From the NCBI GenBank assembly GCA_016584495.1, contig WAID01000003.1, positions 2,108,001 through 2,172,000 on the forward strand: a DNA stretch of 64,000 bases. The letters run 5' to 3'. A program made the position numbers and the translations under genes. This DNA is from Celoporthe dispersa. Taxonomy: Eukaryota; Ascomycota; Sordariomycetes; Diaporthales; Cryphonectriaceae. The notes beneath the pieces were generated by a model. It worked only from the letters and a program-made list of their open reading frames with translations, ran no database searches and was not told the origin of the DNA. Position 1 is the stretch's first letter, and each line of letters begins with the position of its first letter. Of the stretch, positions 22,356 through 34,974 are shown one piece after another.

Positions 22356-23527
22356 GGCTTTGGTATGGGTAGAATCTTGAGGGATCATGGGGATTGATGA
22401 CAAGGGCTGTAGAATGATGATGGAGTCTGTCGTGATAGACACGAATGTATATATATATATATACATATTCATCGTTTCTGTCTGGAAGAAGAATCGGGAA
22501 GGCCGACTAATGAATGCTCATGGTTCCCACACCACTCACCAGGGATGTTACATTATGCTGGAGGCCTACCAGCCACATGCCCTGAATTCGCACCTATTAT
22601 AGTGGCGGCCACATCCACATCGTTGCCCTTTCATGTTGAAAAGCATGACTGAATTGATGCCAGGCCTGAGAGCGCCCGACTGCGACCACATCAAACTTGC
22701 TATCCTTGCCTGGCAGGTCTGCTACCAATGTCCTGAACCCAGCAGCACATGAGGTCGGGACCTCATTGCCATGTAAGCATAGACTAAAACTTCCCGCAAC
22801 CCAGGACGAAAGACGGCCTCCTGCAGACCGGTGAGGCATCAAGTGTATGCATGTGCGTATGTGTTATACGGCTGACGCCTAAGAAGAGGTCGGGCGTCTC
22901 GCTCGCTTAGCCTGGGGAGGGGTCTCAGGATGGTGCACCGCTGGTGGGATTCCTCCCGCAGATAACGTGGATGCTAGAGGGTGGTGAAATGGGTATTGAA
23001 ATGTGTGGTATTCTCTATAATGGGGTCTCTATGATGTCGTTGACTTTAGCTGCTGTCAAGCTAGACCTTGCTAGCATGTCGACGAAGTGTCGCAGTGCCC
23101 ATATTGTGGGTATGAAGAGAGAAAAAATGAAGCAGGTTACAGCTGTAGATTGATAACTAGATCTGTGGGTTTGTCAGTCTATGGTTGTTCTGCTGCTGTT
23201 ATTTTGATGTTCTCAAGGGGTCTTGAATCAAGAAATGTGTTCTGCATGCGAAGAGCACTCACCATCATGATGATGTAATATGTATCCTCAGATAAAAAGC
23301 CCGCAGACACTGTTTTCTACTATTTTGGCAACCAATTCTTTCAAGTGAAGGCTCAAAGTTTGGTCTCCTCAAGATGGAATTGAAGCAGTGACAGTGTCTT
23401 GGATTGACCTTGCTGTTGTTGGTAGGCAAGAAGACGTGGTGTTTGTAGTCTGCCGAGTAGTGCAGTAGTACAGTGTGTGGAGTGTGTCCCCCCTCCCCCA
23501 GTGGGAGGTCCAGCAACTTTGCGGCAG

Positions 23528-23562
<35 letters not shown>

Positions 23563-23876
23563 TGCCAAGGGTGCCCGCTGCTGAGGTGCCTTTCTAAATT
23601 TTGGTTGCTTGTGAACGCGCAACTGACCACTGCACCGCCCAGAGCCGTGATGTGGTGACTTGACAACAACAAGCAGCAACAGCTCCTGTTCTGCGCTGAC
23701 AGGAGACTTGTAGGCTAAAGGTGGACACTTGTGTGAATTCTACTGCGCTTTTGCTATTTTTCTTTGCATCAAAGGAGCCCATTCAGTTTCACCTCGAGCT
23801 TCCACAGAAGCCCCGACGGACCTTTTCTCTCCTCTCCACTTACCAACAACCTTCAACCTCGAGGACAACCACCACA
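22356..23876. other. Spacer between divergent genes, with a 31-nt poly(A)
   Basis: 1.5 kb separating the minus-strand fusion gene and the plus-strand Mba1/mL45 gene. It contains (TA)n at about 22448-22465 and an uninterrupted A31 tract at 23530-23560. The ORFs here are short and low-complexity, with no gene recognised. Confidence 0.45.
23530..23560. repeat. A31 homopolymer
   Basis: Thirty-one consecutive A. No retroelement body is visible upstream, so I cannot call it a retroposon tail. Confidence 0.9.
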
Positions 23877-24956
23877 ATGGCCGCCACCTTTCGCACACGG
23901 CCATGGCTGACGGCCTCGACACGGCCAGCGCTCTCACCCTCCTCCATCCTCGCAGCGCGAGGTCTCCTGGCAAACCTGGAGCAGACAAGACAGTATGCCG
24001 CTGCCACCCGCAGGAGAATCGACCCTCGCTTCCGGAACGCGATGCAGCATACGAAGCACTCCCAGCTCAAGCAGGAAGCCACATCCTCGCTCATGTCTGA
24101 CATGATAGACGACAAGAATTACATTGAGACCTCCGAGATGGCAGTCCTGGCACCTCGTATGTAGTCTGCTCCGCCTTTACTTTTCTTTGGATCTCCCTGT
24201 CTGCAGCACCGGCATGTGTACTGACAAAAGGTCTCCCTCCATCCAGGTACCGTCGTCACCCTCCCTCTCTCCAGAGCCCCCAGAGAACCCAAGAAATTCC
24301 TCCGATACTACTGGGAGATCCTCAAGACCCGCTTCGCCGACCGGGCCCAGATCCTCCAGCAGACCGTCGCCCTCAAGGAGAAGTTCTTCTCGCGCGCCAA
24401 GTTCCGCGTCGAGCGCAAGGGCGTCGTCGAGGCCGCCCTGAACCTACACGCCGAGATGTCGCAGAACCTAGCCATGGGTGGTCCCGTCGGCCGCGCCAAC
24501 CTGGCCAAGATCTGCGTGCCCAAGCTGCACCGCTCGCTGGTGGCGGCCATCGAGTCCCGTCCCAAGGGCAAAAGCTACAGGTGGGAGAGGCTCACGACGA
24601 CGGGGCGGCCGCGCATCATGGACCACAAGTGGGCCGAGGTGGACGTGGGCGTGCCCATGTCGTTCAGGCAGGCCGTGGTGCGCATCAGGAGCAAGCAGAG
24701 GCTGACGGAGCTGGATGCCAAGGGGAACGAGGTCGGTAGCAAGGTGCTGGACCTGCTCGAGTACCTGGTGCTGTGGCGCACGGTGGACAAGCAGCGCCTG
24801 ACGGAAGGGATCTGGCAGATCTATGGCACGCTCAAGGAGACCACGCTCGAGGAGCTGGAGAAGGAGACGGCGCTCATGAAGTCTATGGGCGACACGCGTG
24901 CGGCAACGAAGCTGCTGGAGAGACAGGCCCAGCTGGATGCTAAAAAGGGAGCATGA
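23877..24956 (+). CDS. Mba1/mL45-like mitochondrial ribosome-associated inner-membrane protein
   Basis: Exons 23877-24156 and 24247-24956 (intron 90 nt, GTATGT...CAG) give 329 aa. The N-terminus (MAATFRTRPWLTASTRPALS...) is rich in Arg/Ser/Thr/Ala with no acids, a typical mitochondrial presequence. The body holds PKKFLRYYWEILKTRFADRA, AALNLHAEMSQNLAMG, VPKLHRSLVAAIESRPKG, YRWERLTT and VRIRSKQRLTELD, ending in a Tim44/mL45-type fold. In yeast, Mba1 anchors the mitoribosome to the inner membrane and helps insert nascent chains with Oxa1; mL45 is its mammalian relative. No frame damage. It converges on the symporter gene 325 bp downstream. Confidence 0.85.
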
Positions 24957-25281
24957 TGAGCAACAGCATGATATTGATTTAATTGAAGTATCCGCCAGGA
25001 TGTCCTTGCCTATACGGCCTAGGCAGGTTGCTCCTTGGGGAGACAGGAAGAGGTATGAATATTTCCTGCTGTGTATAAAATATCATGGTCAAGGAGAAAG
25101 AGAAAGAAAAAAAAATTACAACAAGCCTTCCCTCCCAAGAAGAACAATCTGTTGTATGGACGCAGCTCCTTCATCTACAACCATCTTCCGTCCGACCTTG
25201 AACCATTCCTTCATCCTAGCCCGCTCATCCATAGCACCCGGTGCTGTATTGGCCTCCTTGCAACCTCTCTTCAGAATAGTC
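24957..25281. other. Short spacer between convergent genes
   Basis: 325 bp; an A/G-rich patch at 25094-25117. Nothing else seen. Confidence 0.4.
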
Positions 25282-27871
25282 CTAGAAGAACTTCCCGACC
25301 TGCTTTGATGTTGTCGCACCCTCGTCACGAACAATATCCACCCTCTCGCCGATGGAGTCACTATCCTGCACCTCCGCCGGACGATCGAGCGCATCAAACC
25401 GCCGCCCTGTCTTCTTGGCCCAAAGATACTGGAACCCGATCCGTACCGCACAGGCAGCCAAGCCAAACAGCAGACCCCCCACTGGGGCAGCCACAAAGGC
25501 CCCAAAGGCGCCCCAGTCGCCCTCGTAGAGTCCCGCCTCGAGCAGGATGAGGCTGGCCCCCTGCTGGGCGTCGCCGTAGTAGATGGTACCAAAGATAAAG
25601 ACGCACAGGATGCCGCCGAGCCCACCGACGACCACCTCGAACCCGCGCCACCAGTACAGCCTTTCGGACAGGCCCATGCACAGGACGGGGATGGTGGAGG
25701 CGGAGAGGAGGTCCGAGATGAGATAGATCTGCAGGATGGAGGGGGCCTTGAGCGCGATGACCACGGTGGGCACGATGAGGCAGACGACGGCTGCACGGAT
25801 CGCCCAGATGTTGAGCCGGTTGCGGAAGAGGTCATTGGCGGCGGACGATACCATGGCGCTCTGTAGAGAGTCAAACGAGGCCGTGGAGAGGGAGACGGCC
25901 ATGACCAGGACGATGCCCACGACCCACGCGGGCAGCTGTTCGAGGAGCAGGAAGAAAGCCACGCTGCCGTCCTGCGCAGGGTCGCCAGGCCACGCGCCCG
26001 ACCACGCCGCGATGCAGCCCGTCATGCCGACCAGGACCAGGATGATGAGCACCACGACGCAGGCGATGCTCACCCCGATCCAGAGGTCGCGGTCCGTCTT
26101 GGAGGCAAAAGTGCGCAGCCAAAAGTTGGAGAGGAAAAAGTCGTTGGTCAGGATCGCCACGGGTAAGATGTACAGGAGCTGCCAGCCCAGGAGGTTGGCC
26201 TGCGTGAGGCCGGAGGAGTCAACCAGGGACGGGTCGATGTGCGTGCGGGCGCCGATAGTGATGGTCGCGATGATGATGAGCCCGATCACCATGGCGCCTT
26301 GGATGTTGTCGGTTGTAAAGGAGATCCGGAAACCACCGAGGGCTATATATCGAGAAAAAGGGTAGTCTGTCAGTGTCGATGTTATGTGTGGTGTGTGGAA
26401 TCTCAGAGGGGAGAGACCTACATGTATACACGGTCGTGACGACGCACTCCACGATGAGGATGGGCAGCGCATCCAGCCCAGTCAGGGCGTTCACCGCCTG
26501 GCCGATGGCAGACAGCTCAGAGACCATGTACAGGAACATGGTGACGAGCGTCAGGAAACTCAGCCAGAGCGCCGTGACGATTCCATACCGCTGGCGGGTC
26601 CACTCGGTAAGAACAAACCCCTCGGGACACTTCCTGCGGATGATGGGACCCAGCGCCGCAAAGACCAACAGCGGGAGGGCCGAGGTCAGCGCGTACACGA
26701 GCACGCCCTGCACACCGGCGATGGTGGCCAGCTGTGGGTAAGAGAACAGGATGCCGGAGCCGAGGCCTAGATGGGTCAGTTACGACGACGGAGGAAGAGG
26801 AAGGGGGAGATGGGAGGGAAGAAAACAGAGGGATGGAGAGGGGGGGGGTTGATCGGAGCGGCAGCACGTTTCCCACGCAAGCATTATCTTGATCGAGTAA
26901 TCACGGTACAATCTCAGCTTCATTTCCACAAGAGCCCCCGGGCAGGATTTTCTTTTCATACCCCCCAGCCGCGAGGTCAAGATCCTGCACAGGAGCAATT
27001 GCTTCAAATCCGCGCCCGTAGTGAGCCGCAGTCCCCATCCTCCCAGGCCAGGTCGACCAGGCCATCAGATAAAACCTCGGGGAAGACCCCGCGCGGGATA
27101 GCCCAACAAGAGGTTCCTCCTCAGGACCCTGGTCCTGGCCCGAGAGGACAGAAGAAGACTGTAGATATTGAATACGAACCTCTCTGATCAGTTGTGCGCA
27201 ACTCAGCCGGCATAGCCCATGCGGGTCTGTCCTGCGTCACCTAACAGTGACACCTGCTCACGGCCAGACGAGGGGATTTTTCGCCTCTCTCGCTTCGCTT
27301 CGCTTCGCTTCCCGTGTGTCATGCTGCCTTTTTTTGTTTCTCCTTGTCTGCTACCGCTCTGGATATTCCTTTCCTCTTTGGAGGACGTGAGCGCATTCTT
27401 CTGCGTGTCTCACTCACCAGAGGCGATGAAGTTCAGGGCGATCGGAAGTGCTGGTATTACCAGTCAGCAAAATTCAGACCCATGCATAATGAGGGGGAGA
27501 AGACCAGAGGAGATGAGCGCTGGAGGAGCCAGAGGGGGAAAACCCTTTTCGTCAGGTAGAAGAAAGAAGTTTGGGCATCCAGCGAGCAGCAGGTCATCTC
27601 CCCCATGCCTCAAAAAGTCCTGACCAGTCCGAGTTCTGTTCCCAGAGAGGAACTCTCCTTTAGAGTCCTTGCGATAATTCCATGCCAGTGCCGTGCCCAG
27701 AATCCTGTTCCCGAGAAGAAACTCCTCTATCAGCCTCTGCGTAATTCCCAACCTCTTCGGGCCAGACGTCATCCTCCCGATTCACCCTCTCGCTCGACAT
27801 CACACGTACAAGAAAGCGCCGTATGTCAGGTAGACGATGGCGTTGGACGCCTGAAAAGAGGGCTGACCCAT
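25282..27871 (-). CDS. Solute:sodium symporter family (SSS, Dur3-related) transporter
   Basis: Five exons: 27871-27810, 27704-27625, 27450-27418 (33 nt), 26766-26422 and 26342-25282, giving 526 aa. The phases close exactly at each junction, restoring MGQPSFQASNAIVYLTYGAF, KGEFLSGNRTRT, ALPIALNFIASGLGSGILF, LTEWTRQRYGIVTAL and VYTSLGGFRISFTTDNIQGA. The last two are hallmark SSS segments; many TM helices follow (LLYILPVAILTNDFFLSNFW and later). Family members couple Na+ or H+ to uptake of urea, polyamines or vitamins. Fungal relatives are grouped with Dur3, but the substrate is not proven. Exon 5 ends in a hydrophilic tail. The intron between 26767 and 27417 is 651 nt, very long beside its neighbours of 79-174 nt. 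No frame damage seen. Confidence 0.88.
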
Positions 27872-28658
27872 GATTGTGACCAACAGCTTGCCCGAACGAA
27901 TATGCAATTTATGCTGCAGGAAGAACAGGATCGGAAGCACGACTTGGTCAAGAAAAACAAAATGGTGGCGCCTCTGTGGCTTTTTTATACGGGAGTCTAC
28001 CGTGCGTGGAGCACACTTTATTACCTGATGAAAATCTTGCCCTGGTGGCGTGGTAGGCGGACTGAATCATCCGTCGGAGCATATCGGCGGGCTTGGAGGG
28101 GTCTTGGGGAGGGGCAGGCGGGGTCCACACCGGCGTACTACAAATTTGATTGGCAGGGGGATAGGTTAGTGAGGAGTACCACAGTGAAGGCCCAGCTGGT
28201 GTGCATGGAGAATGAATGCATTGTTGCTTGTGCAGGTGAAGCCAGGCTGTTACAGGCTGTACACCTTGGAGCATGTTATAATGTTTGGACCAATTCTGAT
28301 CTGTGTACTATGTATTGCATAGACACCTTCTCTGTCGAAGAGTATTTTACACATTTGTCTGTCAAGGCCTGTCTGCCACACAAGGTAGTAAATGGGACTC
28401 TACCCTCGACGTTTGACACCTTGGGCCACACTTGACCGCTTGGCCTGCCATGCTATCGAGGCCATTCATAGGTCCATAGTCTTGTGGAATGTAGCGACCC
28501 CCTGCCCCCCCCAACATCACCACACACTGTGTGTAATAGCCAAATTGGGCTATTATTGTCCACAATCATGTACAAGAAGACATGACATGGCACCCGCAGA
28601 TAGGACCATATATATTACAGGAGCACCAGTACATAGAGGCTTCTGCGAGCAGCCCAGA
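27872..28658. other. Spacer upstream of the SSS symporter
   Basis: About 790 bp with no supported gene. A plus-strand ORF continuing to 28435 lacks any recognisable motif and overlaps the symporter's first exons in antisense. Confidence 0.4.
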
Positions 28659-29553
28659 TCAATCAGCCCAGTTGATGCTCTTCCCGTCCTTGCTCTTGAG
28701 CTGGCCCTCCTTTGCGCCCTCGGCCTCCGGATCGACATGGTCGGCCTCCCTCGCATTATTTGTAGCCCATATCCTCTCGATGGACAGGTCGAACGGCCCC
28801 GCTATACGATCTGTCAGGCCGATGCCGATGGTTCGGACCTTCTGGCGGAGCATCTCGGTCTGTGGCTCCACGACAAAGCCATGGTTTGTCCGCACAAAGT
28901 CGTTGAACCTGATCAGCACCGTCTCCCACTCGCCAGGACGTTTAACAAACAGCCGGTGTTGGTGTAGATCGGTCGGCACAAGAGATTCCGTCTGGATGTT
29001 GACGAGGTAGCTCCTCCCATCCGACTTGATCCGAAGCGCCAGGAAAGCGTACGGATCGATGTCCCACACGCTCTTGCCAAAGATGGTCGGCGGCCTGTCC
29101 AGCGTCTTCCACGCTGCGTACCCCGACCTCTCCACGTCTGGCCTGTTCTTCGGGAGCTGCGTGGATATCGAGCCGTGGAATCGCGCGTGGCCTTTCGGGT
29201 TCTCGGAGGGGTTCGGGAGGGAGGAGGTCGGCTTTTCTGAGCGCGGTCTGGGTGGTAGCCAGTCGAGCTGTGCCTTGGAGAAGCCGCCAATGTCAGCATC
29301 AGAGAAGACCCTGCATGCTTCCATGGACTCTCTGTCGTGGAACGAGTATAGCTCGCGAGGGCCCGAGGGACCTTTTACGCCCTCGAGATTCATTGCTGAA
29401 CGGGGCCAGCCCCAGTCAGCATTGCAACCTCAAACCACCTACAGCGATCCTTGACGCTTGCTGCTGGAGGTACTGACCTATCTGCGAGAGCCTCTTGAAC
29501 TCGTCCAGGCTCCGGGCCCAGAAGCCCTTTGCCAGGCAAGATGTGGCCCTCAT
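28659..29553 (-). CDS. CIA30: CIA30 / NDUFAF1 complex I assembly factor
   Basis: Exons 29553-29478 and 29395-28659 with an 82-nt intron (GTCAGT...CAG) give 270 aa. The first exon encodes MRATSCLAKGFWARSLDEFKRLSQI, and the splice yields AMNLEGVKGPSGPRELYSF, the start of the CIA30 domain. Further family segments are DADIGGFSKAQLDW, HARFHGSISTQLP, GYAAWKTLDRPPTIFGKS, LALRIKSDGRSYLVNIQTES, EWETVLIRFNDFVRTNHG and MLRQKVRTIGIGLTDRIAGPF. The family associates with a membrane-arm assembly intermediate of NADH:ubiquinone oxidoreductase in mitochondria. Length and order match the fungal family. No damage seen. Neighbours are not functionally linked beyond other mitochondrial genes nearby. Confidence 0.94.
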
Positions 29554-31645
29554 TGTTGGTGGGCGGCCCAGAGGGAAGACCGGGAGGCTCTTTGATTCGT
29601 AGAGAAGTTTGTGTATGTAGCGGACACCCACCAATTGACCACAGCGTCAATTGAAACGAGGTCGTCTTCGTCTTCTGAGGCTGCACATGAAAAAACAGAG
29701 TCGTCACACCTGTAGGACACAAGACGTGGATCTCCTCCGTGATCGCTCGCTGCGCTGCCTTTGGTTCAACAAGGGAAAATGGGTCGGTACAGCCATAAGT
29801 AAGTACTACGGAAAACGTCATGCAGTGCCATGGGTCAAGCAGAGCACTGCAGTGATCCACCCGGGAGCTCCTACAGGGGGGGGGGGAGTTGGTACAGCGG
29901 TAGACTGTGGGGCTGGGGGCTCTACAGGGCCTTGGGTGGTCCGTGCACATGGCCTTGTCCGACGACATCCCGATCAAACATACTGCTAAGTGACAGGTCC
30001 AGCCTCGAGACTGTAACAACATCCCACACCCCCAATTCTAAACCTGTCTCTATTCAAAAGACATGGATTTGCTAACAGATGCAATAGAAGTAGAAATGCA
30101 GAGGAAAATCATTTCTTTGATGCCAGGTTTGCAAAGTCTAGCAGAGCACTGTCCCCTTGTTGCCCAATGAGAAATGGCCAAGGTGATTGATTCACCTGCT
30201 TCTCAAGTGAGAACTCAGGGATGGTGCTATATCAAGGCCTAACATGATCCTGAGGGGTATATCCTCAGCAGGATCTTAAGGCGGCGGGGTGTTGGGGAAA
30301 TCATGTGGGCCACCACTATCAATTGCAAGGCTACACAGGTGCCTCAGGGTCTGGAAAGAGCTTCATGCTGTTAACAAGATCAATCCTGCCTAGGCACTAC
30401 AAAATTGAGCCCAGGGCTTCAGAGTCATCATGTTCTTTCCCTTCCTGCTTTCTACATGGGTGGATGGATGCCTGAAGAGGGCAGAGCACTGGTAGCCCCA
30501 GCCTTCCCTGCCAGTGCTGGTCCTTGACCAACACCAAAGGAGAAGGAAGGGCTGCAGCATTTCCTGGAGTCACTCAGCTCTCTCAAACAGATGGCAATGG
30601 CATACCATGTACTTGCGTTTTATCTGTGGTCATGGAAGCAGTGCTTCATGAGCGTGTAAGCTTCAGGGTGCTGTCAATGTACCAGAGCAACCCAGGGATA
30701 CATTCCATAGATGTTTCCCGAATAAGAAAGAAGCATCTGTTGCGCCTTCTTGGCCTCTTTTCTCTATGATCCATTGAGCTTTCTCTGCAACTGGTCCACT
30801 AGAGGGAATGGGTAGGAGGGGGAGGGTAGTGACTGCGGTGTGCATCCCAAAAAGGAACGCTTTTTGGTTCAAGAACTGAGTATCTTCGCACCTTCTTAGA
30901 CTCTCTGTCCTGCTGCCTCAAGGTGGAAAGGGCAGGAGGGAAAGAGGGTGCACTGTGGCCAACAGAAGGAACGCTCTCTGGTACACCATATAAGGAACTA
31001 AGCAACAACAAGCTGTTACCTGCCTATCAGTAGTAAAAGAAAATTTGTCAGGTGACAACAAGTTAGTGTCTTTCCTTTTCTGCAAGTGCCTCCTGCCTCT
31101 GGACGCGTTGGCAGGCTAAGGACGCGTGTGGAGGAGGATAAAATCTCGAGTTCTCCCCTCCTCTCTCCCCACCTTCTTCCTCCCAAAACAAACCCACAAC
31201 CCCGACACGCACACACTCTCCCAAACCCATCCACACATCATCAAGATATCTTCCCTCTTCCTTGATTCAGGAGCAAGGTTATCAGTTGACGAGATCTCCC
31301 AAGATTGAGTTGATATCCACTTCAATCTGGTCAAACCTGGGTTGAGCACGTCTCAGCTCCTCGTTGTTGATTTCCCCTCTCCTTTGAACCATTCACACAT
31401 ACACCAAGTTCCCAGCAGACCAACCTTCAGCAGACAACATCTTTTTACCACCAGCCATTCTTATCTACCTGTTGTTGTTGTTGTTGTTTCTGCTGTGCAA
31501 CACTCTGTTCCATCCCAGCCCAACCTTTTGTGATCCCACGATCTTGCCATTGTTGGGATCATCATCGTCGCGTTCACATCTGTGCCCCAACCAGCCCCAA
31601 CCTCAAGCAAAACCAAACCATCATTCATCACTGTCTCCTATCAGG
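29554..31645. other. 2.1-kb spacer between divergent genes
   Basis: No gene supported. It holds a G9 run near 29878-29886 and, from about 31130 to 31645, a C/T/A-rich stretch with few G that looks like the long 5' leader of the RRM-protein gene starting at 31646, including a (TTG)n run at 31471-31488. The centre (30000-31000) is featureless. Confidence 0.4.
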
Positions 31646-34174
31646 ATGGCCTACAACAACAAGGGCGAGAACGCCTATGAGGTCTCTCCTGTTCGAGAGC
31701 GCTTCCAGCGTCGCAAGCGCCCTGCGCCTGACACCCCTGGCACTGCGGATCCTGACGACAACGCTGGCGAGATGGCTTTTGTCCAGCATGAGGCGAAGGG
31801 TAAGTCTTTTGTTTTTCTCCTCCCATTGCACTGTTGCACCTGACGCCTTCGATTCATCCCTTGTGCTGTTTCTACATCGCGTGCGTGTGTCGCGTACTGC
31901 AGCACCAGGGGAGCCTCTCCTTCGAGTGGCTGTACCTGCCGACTGTTGTTTCGAGCAATAATACTGACTGGCAATCCACAGGTGGCAAAGGCAATCGCAA
32001 GGACATGATGAAGCCTCCCATCCCCAAGTACACTCCTCCCCACGCTCGTCAGCCAGACGCTGCTGGCAGACCGGCTTACTGGGGCCGCACCTACACGGCG
32101 GACTTCTCTTCTCCTCTTCGTATGTTCGATGATGACGTTGGCGCTGAGTCGCCTACCAAGTCTCTGCTGGAGCGCCGCTCTCTGCGTTCTGTCAATCCTG
32201 GCAAGATGGGTCGTCTGGATGTCGGTCTGGCTAATGAGGAGCACCCGCTGCGTGAGTCTTCCTCCAACCTCAGCGGACGACACCAGATCAATGGTGTTGA
32301 TGCTCAGAATCTTTATCCTCCTACTGCCTGTGTCTTCGTTGCCAAGTAAGTTTTCCTCCCCTCTCCCCCTGTCCATCCATGGCCGCTCTTGGTCACGTCG
32401 TCTGTCTCGAGAGACGCATCATGGCACATGATGGCTTGGATGCTCCTTCTTTTGCCTCGCAGTTTCGCTGACATCGGCTAGTCTGTGTGAGCCCAAGGAT
32501 GATGTCGCCCTCGAGGCAGCCATCTACCGCGAGTTCACCAAGTATGGCAAGTGTTGGGTCAAGATTCGTCGCGACTCCAACAACATGCCTTTGCCTTTGT
32601 TCAGTACACGACTGACAAGGAAGCTGCAGAGGCCCTCGAGAAGGGCCGCGGCGCCCTCATCCACGGCCGTCCCTGTCGCACCGAGAAGACCAAGGCCAAC
32701 CGTACCTATGTCGTCCAGAAGAAGAACTACGGCCCCATCACGGTCAAGGAGGCAGAGAAGATTCTCCTTACCTTCGGCTCCCTGTCCAAGTGCGAGCTTC
32801 TCGATGACGAGCGGCGCGAGACCCTCGGTTTCCCCCCGACTGTTATGGTCGAGTTTGAGATGTTTGATGCCACTCGTGATCTTCACGCGGTTCGTACTTC
32901 TTTTTGTCTACCTCGGCACACTCATATGTGTCGGACCCTGACTCCCTTCTCCCTGCTGGATTTTTCTTTTCTTTTCTTTTCTCTTTCTTCTGTGTTTTAT
33001 TTTTTTTTATTTCCTCCTTGACAATTGATTTGCTAATTCTCAATTGCAGGCTTTCCGTCAGGATCCCGTCTACACTGTCTCCTCGTTCGATGTGAAGAAG
33101 AACTGCACGGCCGCCACACGCCCCAACAACGATGAGACCTTTCTCGCTAACTGTGAGCGCGACCGCCGCTCCATCTATGTCGGAGATCTTCCTGCCACCA
33201 CCACTGCGGATGCCATGAGAGAGCTCTTCTCCGAGGTTGGCGAGGTCTTGGGAGTCTTCATGCTTCAGAAGCCAGCCAACATCGTTGCCAACTCTCGTGG
33301 TCAAGCTGGTCCTGTGCGCACGATGGCTTTCATCGAGTATGCTCACCCTGACGAGCCCGAGGACGCCATCATCCGTTTCGACGGCGCGCCATACAAGGGC
33401 ACCATCCTGCGCGTCGAGCGTAAGAACATTAAGAATCGTGGCCCAACGCCTCGCAACAGCCGCCCGCAGCTGTCGTCACCCGTCCGCGAGCTCACCATGG
33501 ATGATATCGGCCCCCAACCATCCCCGATGGACTTCAACAACCCCTCCAACTACACAAATTTGAGGCCCATCAGGGCTCTGTCGCCACCTCCCCCATTTGT
33601 TGCTCCTCCCCGACGTGGTCTCTGGCGGCCCCAGCCCAATCCTAATCCGCCACGTCCGATCTGGGAGTCTGCCGGTTTCCAAGAGGCTATCAACAAGAGC
33701 TTGGAGCCCTACCTCTGGCACCCTCCTGCCGACCTGGAACCTCTCGCCCCTTACTGTGAGATACATGGGCCTGGCGACCCTCGTCTTGCCAACCGGTTGA
33801 CACCTGAGGTCCTTAGTCAGATTACCAGCCCAATGGAGTATTGGAACCTGCTGGTGCCCTGGATCTACGCAGACCAGCATCCTCCCCCTTACAGCTCAGG
33901 CACTGCGAACCCCGTTTATGGACACTTTGATGCTGGCACCCAGGGTTATGGTGCGCCTGTCCCTGGCGGTACTGCCGTCGCTGGTGGTGTCAACGCCCCT
34001 GGTGGAACCCCTACTGTCCCTGGTGGTGCCCCTCCTACTCATGGTGGCACTTCTACCGCGGTCAAAGAGGAGCAGGGCCGGAGTGATGATCCTGGCTATG
34101 GCTATGGTGCCACTGTCAAGACTGAGACCGACAGTGACGGTAAGGAAATCAAGGCCGAGCCCCTGGACTCCTGA
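31646..34174 (+). CDS. RNA-binding protein with RRM domains, one apparent frameshift
   Basis: Exons 31646-31799, 31982-32345, 32482-32889 and 33050-34174 give about 683 aa after one correction. The N-terminus is a basic, disordered segment (SPVRERFQRRKRPAPDTPG). The first RRM spans the exon 2-3 junction: ACVFVAN joins LCEPKDDVALEAAIYREFTK, and RNP1 should read NMPFAFVQYTTDKEAAEAL. As written, one base is missing in the C run at 32588-32589, which breaks RNP1. A clear second RRM follows in exon 4 (RRSIYVGDLPATTTADAM, then TMAFIEYAHPDEPEDAI). The C-terminal third is Pro/Gly-rich, with PGGT repeats and an acidic-basic tail. Fungal proteins of this type are annotated only as RRM/RNP domain proteins; the RNA target is unknown. 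Confidence 0.85.
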
Positions 34175-34974
34175 GTCTTTCAACCTGCACGGCAGTTTCT
34201 TTCTGTTTCTTTTTTTTTTTTTTTTGATGATGTTGTTGTGAGAAACAAACGACAGTGGTTGCTTTTTGCGATGGTATTCTTCTGGTTGAGGAGATGTCGA
34301 ATGTTCATGTCTACCCTCTTGTTCCCGGCTGGGGCATTTGGTCATCATTTCATTGTGTCTCTGCCTTGTCTCAAAAGGCTCACTGACATATGGCAAAAGT
34401 CAACGACACATGGTAATACCACTCGACATTTCGGTTGTCTGTACTATTCATATCCTGTACCCCTCTCCCACATCCTGTACATCCCATCCTATCAAGTTCC
34501 TTATCATTGGGTGTGGAAGTGGAACACACTGGCACAAATCAAGGTGGCTTTAGTAGCTAGCATCTTACCTGTTGGCTCACACTGAGGAAATACACATGGT
34601 TATGATATTAAATTGTCTTTCTCCCATGCCATGCTGACCCGTGCAGGTGTAGATCTGATTCACAGCTTGCTATCTTGGTGCCTATCTGCAGCATAATGAA
34701 TGCCAACACGATCAAGGAGGGTCACAGGCCAATGTCAGAGAAGATCATGTTCCAAAAGAACAGAGGATCAGTCTTCTGAGGTCATCGGAGATCTACCTAA
34801 CTTGTCTGAAAGCAACAGCTAAAACAAGACCAAATTTGCACACAAAAGGAAAAGCAGTCGAGGCTCCTTTGAGCTTGACATTTCCCCTGATATTCTTCCC
34901 CAGAGCACCATACTAAAAATCCAAAAGCCCAGAGTAGAAATATATCTGTATCTAAAATAATATCCCGACAATGC
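34175..34974. other. Spacer between convergent genes
   Basis: 800 bp; T15 at 34210-34224 lies just after the RRM gene's stop and may belong to its 3' untranslated region. Nothing else recognised. Confidence 0.4.

Noticed and set aside
23530..23560. A31 tract as a LINE or retroposon tail
   Set aside because: No reverse-transcriptase remnant or target-site duplication is visible next to it.
27605..28435. 276-aa plus-strand ORF
   Set aside because: Antisense to the first exons of the SSS symporter and without any family motif.
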